Source: Mya arenaria
Lineage: Eukaryota > Mollusca > Bivalvia > Myida > Myidae
Length of the DNA: 64,000 bases
Assembly (NCBI RefSeq): GCF_026914265.1
Contig: NC_069130.1
Span: 7,911,682-7,975,681 of the forward strand
Reading direction: 5' to 3'
The notes under the pieces are model-generated. The model was given only the letters and a program-made list of their open reading frames with translations, was not told the origin of the DNA and made no database searches. Positions 60,401 through 64,000 of the stretch are shown here, one piece after another. How positions within the stretch are numbered: position 1 is the stretch's first letter; every line of letters starts with the position of its first letter. The translations under genes were made by a program, and so were the position numbers.

Positions 60401-60449
60401 GGACAGTTTCCAACTTGTTGACACTCCTGGGAAAAAACATCGCCGATGA
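39463..60449 (+). CDS. TBC-domain Rab GTPase-activating protein, 517 aa, 13 coding exons
   Basis: Spliced plus-strand gene whose thirteen exons keep phase throughout. It should stimulate GTP hydrolysis by a Rab GTPase and so control membrane traffic. The TBC domain starts near GGIEPSARREVW (~89). The arginine finger is R269 in LIDKDVPRTDR (IxxDxxR) and the glutamine finger is Q306 in GYAQGMND (YxQG), so the dual-finger mechanism is intact. LLFCHRWLLLGFKREFSF (~375-392) is the conserved C-terminal part, and the domain closes at FELFMCVAML. The closest family members by eye are TBC1D15/17 and TBC1D25, and I cannot choose between them. A ~97-residue Asn/Ser/Gln-rich insert (exon 6) lies inside the domain ahead of the arginine finger. 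The N-terminus is short (MAAPYKRINSDD), with no PB1, RUN or PH-like region visible. An additional phase-neutral exon in the long first intron cannot be excluded. Start chosen because ATGGCTGCGCC fits both phase and divergent promoter. Confidence 0.93.
39821..40517 (+). mobile_element. TAGTCC-ended transposon, copy 2 (inverted relative to copy 1)
   Basis: 697 bp, highly similar to 38211-38906 read on the other strand. Flanked by ACCTTTACAT (39811-39820) and ATCTTTACAT (40518-40527), a 10-bp target duplication with one mismatch. It lies in intron 1 of the TBC gene. Short open frames inside it are parts of the element, not host exons. Confidence 0.88.
42016..43221. mobile_element. 1.2-kb non-autonomous DNA transposon-like element B
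   Basis: Begins CAGTCTGTGAAATAAG and ends TATTTCGCAGACTG, an inverted pair, and is flanked by CAAAGC on both sides (42010-42015 and 43222-43227), a 6-bp target duplication. GGGCCTATG-type repeats lie inside both ends in inverted orientation. Nearly the same length and organisation as the element at 31869-33076, but a different sequence. No transposase frame. Confidence 0.72.
43550..44266 (+). repeat. 359-bp direct tandem duplication
   Basis: 43550-43908 and 43909-44266 are nearly identical. Both begin CACAGGAAAATGTAGTAACA and end GACTATTCGAAGAATAG. Few differences are seen (for example AATACG for AATAAG, TGATAA for TGAAAA, one A less in a homopolymer), so the event is recent. Open frames in both copies are mirror products of the duplication. 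Confidence 0.93.
44267..45490 (+). repeat. ~170-bp tandem repeat block closed by a hairpin
   Basis: The phrase TTAATACTTCACACAG recurs near 44365, 44536 and 44712, with a diverged fourth unit near 44868, each followed by the GGCCCCTGATTGACT phrase. The right end is GCTGTCTTACGACAGC, a short hairpin, then TCTTGTT. A related hairpin phrase lies at 45667-45688. Confidence 0.75.
45723..45852 (+). CDS. TBC gene, exon 2
   Basis: Acceptor TTCAATGCAG, donor GTAATG. Encodes residues 6(part)-49, a polar N-terminal stretch (RINSDDSFEFVDQTD...). Confidence 0.88.
46611..46728 (+). CDS. TBC gene, exon 3
   Basis: Acceptor CTCCTCACAG, donor GTAATG. Encodes residues 50-88 with LTLKAFQQLLDGDGRLVDES, the segment that leads into TBC domains of this group. 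Confidence 0.92.
47593..47668 (+). CDS. TBC gene, exon 4 (start of TBC domain)
   Basis: Acceptor TTCACCAG, donor GTGATC. Encodes GGIEPSARREVWQYLFSLYP, the classic opening of the TBC domain. Confidence 0.94.
48348..48442 (+). CDS. TBC gene, exon 5
   Basis: Acceptor GTTTTCAG, donor GTAATG. Encodes EREVLLLDYIVKYSEMKSHW, the early TBC helices. Confidence 0.93.
49292..49584 (+). CDS. TBC gene, exon 6 (low-complexity insert)
   Basis: Acceptor ATCTTTCAG, donor GTATGT. Encodes residues 147-243, rich in Asn, Ser, Gln and acidic residues, inserted inside the TBC fold. The end returns to domain sequence. Confidence 0.9.
50325..50428 (+). CDS. TBC gene, exon 7 (arginine finger)
   Basis: Acceptor ACATGCACAG. 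The donor is CAG|GCAAGT, a GC-AG intron, the only non-GT donor in the window's two spliced genes. Encodes IDKDVPRTDR with the catalytic R269. Confidence 0.92.
50575..50730 (+). repeat. two tandem units of a ~72-bp repeat
   Basis: TTAGGGTTGACATATCTTGAC appears at 50579 and 50639, each followed by CAAACTTTG/TGAACTTGG and a TGGAGAC phrase. Lies in the GC-AG intron. Confidence 0.75.
51201..51333 (+). CDS. TBC gene, exon 8 (glutamine finger)
   Basis: Acceptor TATTTGCAG, donor GTAAGT. Encodes VGYAQGMNDILARF with the catalytic Q306. Confidence 0.95.
51334..51534 (+). pseudogene. two decayed tandem copies of the end of exon 8
   Basis: GGCATG(A/T)ATGATATACTAGCTAG occurs at 51286 (real exon), 51384 and 51486, a step of about 100 bp that also covers the donor and following intron sequence. 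The copies carry shifts and substitutions (CTTGTGTTTGACTTGGAGGTATGT) and lack an acceptor, so they are unlikely to be spliced in. Confidence 0.88.
51724..51795. mobile_element. fragment with pogo/mariner-like TTAATCCGAA motifs
   Basis: TTAATCCAAAGT...AACTTCGGATTAACGAG...TTCGGATTAACA are inverted motifs like the ends of the MITE at 56791-57502. No complete element. Confidence 0.5.
51811..56370. mobile_element. 4.56-kb element with inverted ends and subterminal repeats, no transposase seen
   Basis: The left end TATCCTTTCCGCTACCATAG continues as CCGCCTAATGCAGACC. The right end reads GGTCTGCATTAGGCGGCTAC then GAAAGGATA, its inverse with one extra ~25-bp block. Both sides carry many degenerate ATACACTACGG / CCGTAGTGTA-type motifs, which sit in opposite orientation on the two sides (e.g. 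52385, 52830 versus 56087). No frame longer than ~81 codons is present. The flanking ATAT could be a target duplication or chance. It fills most of the intron between TBC exons 8 and 9. Confidence 0.6.
56597..56678 (+). CDS. TBC gene, exon 9
   Basis: Acceptor GTTACAG, donor GTAAAT. Encodes VEAYWCFHNYLEKIKIDFQE, the conserved (A/V)(F/Y)WCF region of TBC domains. Confidence 0.94.
56791..57502. mobile_element. pogo/mariner-type MITE, 712 bp
   Basis: Ends CAGTTGAACACCGTTTATCC and, inverted, the same sequence (CGGATAAACGGTGTTCAACTG), both flanked by TA. TA duplications and this type of end belong to the Tc1/mariner-pogo superfamily. No transposase frame. Lies in the intron between TBC exons 9 and 10. 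Confidence 0.9.
57959..58049 (+). CDS. TBC gene, exon 10
   Basis: Acceptor GGTTTCAG, donor GTGGGC. Encodes LVRKLLLEMDKPLLEHLENH and the DLLFCHR start of the conserved C-terminal motif. Confidence 0.94.
58536..58810 (+). repeat. dispersed repeat, partner of 36366-36690
   Basis: Same phrase order as the copy in the membrane-protein gene (GCTTAAGAGTTATGGAAGGG, TCATGGAGACCAG, CTTCTGCAG). Ends just before TBC exon 11. Confidence 0.6.
58869..59017 (+). CDS. TBC gene, exon 11
   Basis: Acceptor TATTCCTAG, donor GTATGT. Encodes WLLLGFKREFSFLDSLRVFE and a charged loop (VEAEKVKRKQ). Confidence 0.94.
59175..59316 (+). CDS. TBC gene, exon 12
   Basis: Acceptor CCATGTCAG, donor GTAAGT. Encodes EFTFELFMCVAMLQECRPAL, the last conserved TBC helix. 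Confidence 0.93.
60326..60449 (+). CDS. TBC gene, exon 13 (stop)
   Basis: Acceptor TCTTTCAG. Encodes the C-terminus ending KKHRR and TGA at 60447-60449. The 3' UTR follows; its end was not located. Confidence 0.92.
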
Positions 60450-60651
60450 CACAGACCAAAACAAGCATCTGAGTGATCCAGCTGTGATATTTATTATATA
60501 ATCAGATGATTGTTTCAGAACTTTGTAAAAGTTACCAACATTATTAACATCATGGTTGTTAACTTTCAAATCTTAACTATTCTTCAAGTTTCATGGGTGA
60601 TCTACAGTATTTCTATCAAGATTCAGGCACCTTGTTTTATATGATCATGCC

Positions 60652-61012
60652 TTAAAGCTGCACTCTCATAGATTGGCCATTTTAACAACTTTTTTATTTT
60701 TTGTCTTGGAAAGAGCAATTTTTTGCGTAAATATCTGCAAACCAATGATATAAGTTTGCTGACAAAAAATCAGATCGTAGATTTTCATATTTCCATTCAA
60801 AAATTAATGATTTATGGCTTAAACCGTTACTAACGGTTTAAGAAAAATGCATAAAACATCATTTTTTTAACTTAAATATAAAATTCTGCGATCTGATTTT
60901 TTGTCAGCAGTCTTATATAACTGGTATCCATGGATGTTCACAAAAATTGGCTCGTTCCAAGACAACAAAAAAAAGTTGTCAAAACGTTCAATCTGTGAGA
61001 GCACAGCTTTAA
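60652..61012. mobile_element. fold-back (hairpin) MITE with TTAA ends
   Basis: Starts TTAAAGCTGCACTCTCA and ends TGAGAGCACAGCTTTAA. The two halves are complementary over most of ~360 bp and meet at a centre reading AAACCGTTACTAACGGTTT. TTAA at both ends suggests TTAA target specificity, as in piggyBac or Kolobok groups. It lies just downstream of the TBC stop codon, possibly inside its 3' UTR, where it would form a long RNA hairpin. Confidence 0.85.
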
Positions 61013-61578
61013 ACTATTTCCCTTTTTAAATTTAACAACAACGGTGTTAACAACGTTGCTGACTTTAACAAAGTTCTGAACAATGGGTGCATTATATGCT
61101 TATTGTTATGGAATTTTTTTATAGATAGCTTGTTACGGTACAGAAGTTTAATGATCTATAGAAATCTAGTGTCATTCAAGCAAAAAATAGTCCAAATTTG
61201 TTTGTGAATTTTACAAGAAACAATGTTTTCTTCCTAATATTCATGAAACTAATCTAAATTGGTCTTGGCAATCAATCACTCAGCAATGTCAGGATAAAAA
61301 CATGGTTGTTAAGGTCAAAAAAGGCAAAACCACTAAGCAGTCCATTATTATTTTCTATGAATGTTGGTGAATCTGTTTACCTCAATTAAATCCAGGGAAG
61401 GTTTCAAAATATGTCATAATTAGTAGAAATCTTGCAAATATATTAAGTTGAAAACTTTCAAGGTTATATTATGAGGTCATTATGCCTCTCTTGTTGCTTA
61501 TAAATAGGAATAGTCCATTTTAATTTTAAGAAGTTTTTCAAGGTATATGGTTTAAATAGCAACAAGAAGGAAGAGGCA

Positions 61579-61920
61579 TTGACGTGGCGGATACGTGGTC
61601 TAGTTGTAACACACTTGACTGTCAATCTGCAGGTTCAATTCCCCGCCTCCCCACTTGAAGTACTAATCATTGTCCGGGAGGGACATTAAATAGGGGTCCC
61701 GTGTGACAGTGCTATTCACTGGTGCATCTTAAAGAACCAGGGTTGCTTTTACTCTGGTTACATTCTGCCTGTGCACTATGCTCCAAAAACCTAAAATGAC
61801 TAACAATCTCATCCCAGCACTCACTGAATGGGCAAGGCCAGAGTGCGAGTATATATAAGCTCACACACATGCACGCACGCACGCACACACGCACGCAGGC
61901 ACACACGCACAAACACACGC
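61579..61920 (+). repeat. tRNA-derived SINE with microsatellite tail
   Basis: The head has an A-box-like GTGGTCTAGTTGTAACA, an anticodon-loop-like CTGTCAA (GTC, as in tRNA-Asp), and a B-box-like GGTTCAATTCC. A body of ~200 bp follows, then a CA/GCAC-rich simple repeat tail at 61861-61920. No target duplication was identified. Confidence 0.75.
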
Positions 61921-63120
61921 CTTGACATAAATATGACATTAGCAAGCATTATGATGTCATCATTTCTTGTCACTAAATATTTATGTTGCACAATATGTTT
62001 TTAAGGTCATAAATACTTTTCAGGTAATTAATATTTGTTTTTTTGTGTTATATACTATATTTTTTTGTGTTATATACTATATTTGATATGATGCCAAAAA
62101 CTGAAATCCTAAACATATTTTCTTTTTTGACAAGGTTAATATACTATGGCTTGTACAGGGGGTGCATATAGTTCATAGTTGTTTGGGCTAATGTCTTCTG
62201 CTTCTTAACAGGGTTTATATTTTAATTTACAAGGACTGGGCTTGTCTCTGTAGTTTTCTTTGTATTATTGTATGTAAACAGTCTGCAAAACATTTTACTG
62301 AATGTTTATTTATTTTACACTTATTCTTACTTGGTTACTTTTGAAACTATAATAATGATTGTTTTAATCAATGTTGATTTCACTATCATGCTTATACATA
62401 AAACAAGTTTATGCCAATAATGTCTATTTAATGTTAAATGTGACAAAGTTAATCAAGATGGCTTAGTGAACATAATAACCCTTCATAGAAAATATTTTCA
62501 TAGTAAATAATACAGGTGGAAAAGTGTATTAAGATGGTCATCTGCATGTGCTATTAAACTGTTTCAATGAAGTGGTATGGTTCCTCCGAGGGGGGGGGGT
62601 GTTGATAGGTACAGGTTCAACTTGCTTCCTTACCAGGATATTTCAAACCTTTAGAAGCCCTGGTTCCTGGATATCAGGATTTACGGAATTAAGAATAAAT
62701 CTATAGTTTTAAAAGATAACATTTAGAATTTGATCACAGCTGGATTTTGATTTTATCATGCCATTTGTCGTAATGTTAAATGTTAATACCTGGTGACCCT
62801 AAATAATTGTGATATCATTTGAAAAATAATTGGTTACCGATATATACAACTATGTTAAATAAATTACCTATAGATGTAAAAGAAATTACCGACCAAACAT
62901 TAGTATTGCAAGTGATTTATTTTGTTCTTTATTTCAATTGAAGTCAAAAGTGAAATGACCTGTTTTGCAATCTTTAAAGGTCTAAGATTTTGGATGGTTA
63001 TATTTTTTGGTAGAATTATTACATATTCATAATGTACAAGATGCTTCTATATGGTGCCAAACAATGGTCACCAGGCAACCAAAAATGGACATACTTGTAC
63101 ATCAGATTTATAACTCAATG
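61921..63120. other. downstream region, nothing recognised
   Basis: AT-rich. Contains a 22-bp direct duplication of TTTTTTGTGTTATATACTAT near 62038 and a G-run near 62590. No gene. Confidence 0.5.
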
Positions 63121-64000
63121 TGATTATTTTAGGTCAAAGGTCAAGGTCGCAGTAGATTTTCACTATTTAATAAAGGTGAATAAACCAAACTTCACTGTTG
63201 GTTTGTCTCGAGTCCAAAGTTACAAATTTTATGTCCATTATTTTTTTTTCTCAGATACGACCACACAATAGGGGAGAGTGGCGCATTTTCAAAAAAGCAA
63301 TCTCCAGTATCAATTGATAATGAGGAACTAGACTGTTTCAACAGTTGAATAGATACAGGGCTGTCATGCAGATGAAACACTGAATTCATTTATTAACCTG
63401 TATTATTTATTGTTGTTTGTTCTTATTTCTTTTTCACATAGATTTTATATAAACACATTCATAGTCATTAATAGTGAGGCATTATAACAATTCTATGCTT
63501 TTATGAAAGTTATTTTTGGTGCACACATACACACACAGAAGCACATGTCTTTCAAGACCCACACAACATACACACACTCTGACACATACTACACTAAAAA
63601 ACATACAATCTCCCCCCTAATTAGTGATGCTCTATGTTTCAACTACTGCTAATTTTAAGGTAATATTTATATGCTTTTTGATTGTGTGCAATAAATCCCT
63701 ACTTTTAAAGTGATAGTTTAATTTATAGTGACTGAGAGATTCATATCCAACTTTAATACCACTTATATAAACTGAGTGTAATATATAGTAAATTGGAATT
63801 GAATGATTGTAAAACATTTAGTCAGTATCTCATTGGGAAAATGAAGATTTCATAAATATAGTTAGAGAATTGCTTGTAATGTATATTTTGTTTTTAATGG
63901 AGTACCAAAGAAATCTACCTCTTTTGTAATCATGATATTGATGGATGGAGATTTTATAAAATCACTTTAAGTGTTCCATAGGGGCTGTCCTCTCTGACAA
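63121..64000. other. downstream region with a DR1 nuclear-receptor motif
   Basis: A perfect AGGTCAAAGGTCA lies at 63131-63143, followed by AGGTC. It seems to belong to a dispersed repeat rather than to a promoter. CA-rich simple sequence lies at 63520-63595. No coding pattern reaches the window end. Confidence 0.5.

Noticed and set aside
61712..61945. Cys/Val-rich minus-strand frame
   Set aside because: Translation of the SINE and its CA/GCAC-rich tail.

Overview
This window is eukaryotic and most likely comes from a bivalve mollusc. It is AT-rich, has long introns, contains one intronless class A receptor, and is crowded with short-period tandem arrays and small non-autonomous transposons of kinds familiar from bivalve genomes. 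The species cannot be named from the sequence alone, and the organism call rests on repeat character plus gene structure.

Three protein genes can be supported. (1) A rhodopsin-like GPCR on the minus strand (7759-8922), uninterrupted. (2) A minus-strand gene of ten coding exons (39251 down to 19464), whose phases all agree. It encodes a 367-residue type I membrane glycoprotein with signal peptide, a cysteine-containing ectodomain, an EB/EGF-like six-cysteine segment, one membrane helix and a short tail with an acidic dileucine motif. I do not recognise its family. (3) A plus-strand gene of thirteen coding exons (39463-60449), also with consistent phases. It encodes a 517-residue TBC-domain Rab GTPase-activating protein with both catalytic fingers intact. 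Genes 2 and 3 are head to head, with only 211 bp between their start codons, so they probably share a bidirectional promoter.

Layout: 1-7200 is dispersed repeat sequence, with a decayed LINE tail at 3116-3843. The GPCR follows. 9700-15330 is a second set of the same repeat modules, including a 19-copy 35-bp array that exists as a single unit in the related copy near 5170. 15331-19463 is low in recognisable features and probably includes the 3' UTR of gene 2. 19464-39251 is gene 2; its introns hold four tandem arrays (181, 75, 31 and 23 bp), a 1.2-kb transposon-like element and a nested transposon pair. 39463-60449 is gene 3; its introns hold a second copy of the nested element in inverted orientation, a second 1.2-kb element, a 359-bp tandem duplication, a partial triplication of a catalytic exon, a 4.56-kb element with inverted ends and a pogo/mariner-type MITE. 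60450-64000 holds a fold-back MITE, a tRNA-derived SINE and otherwise unremarkable sequence.

The most distinctive structures are: the shared promoter bracketed by two inverted copies of one ~697-bp element with 9-10 bp target duplications; the unnamed membrane protein; the 4.56-kb element with no visible transposase; and tandem arrays with perfectly constant period.
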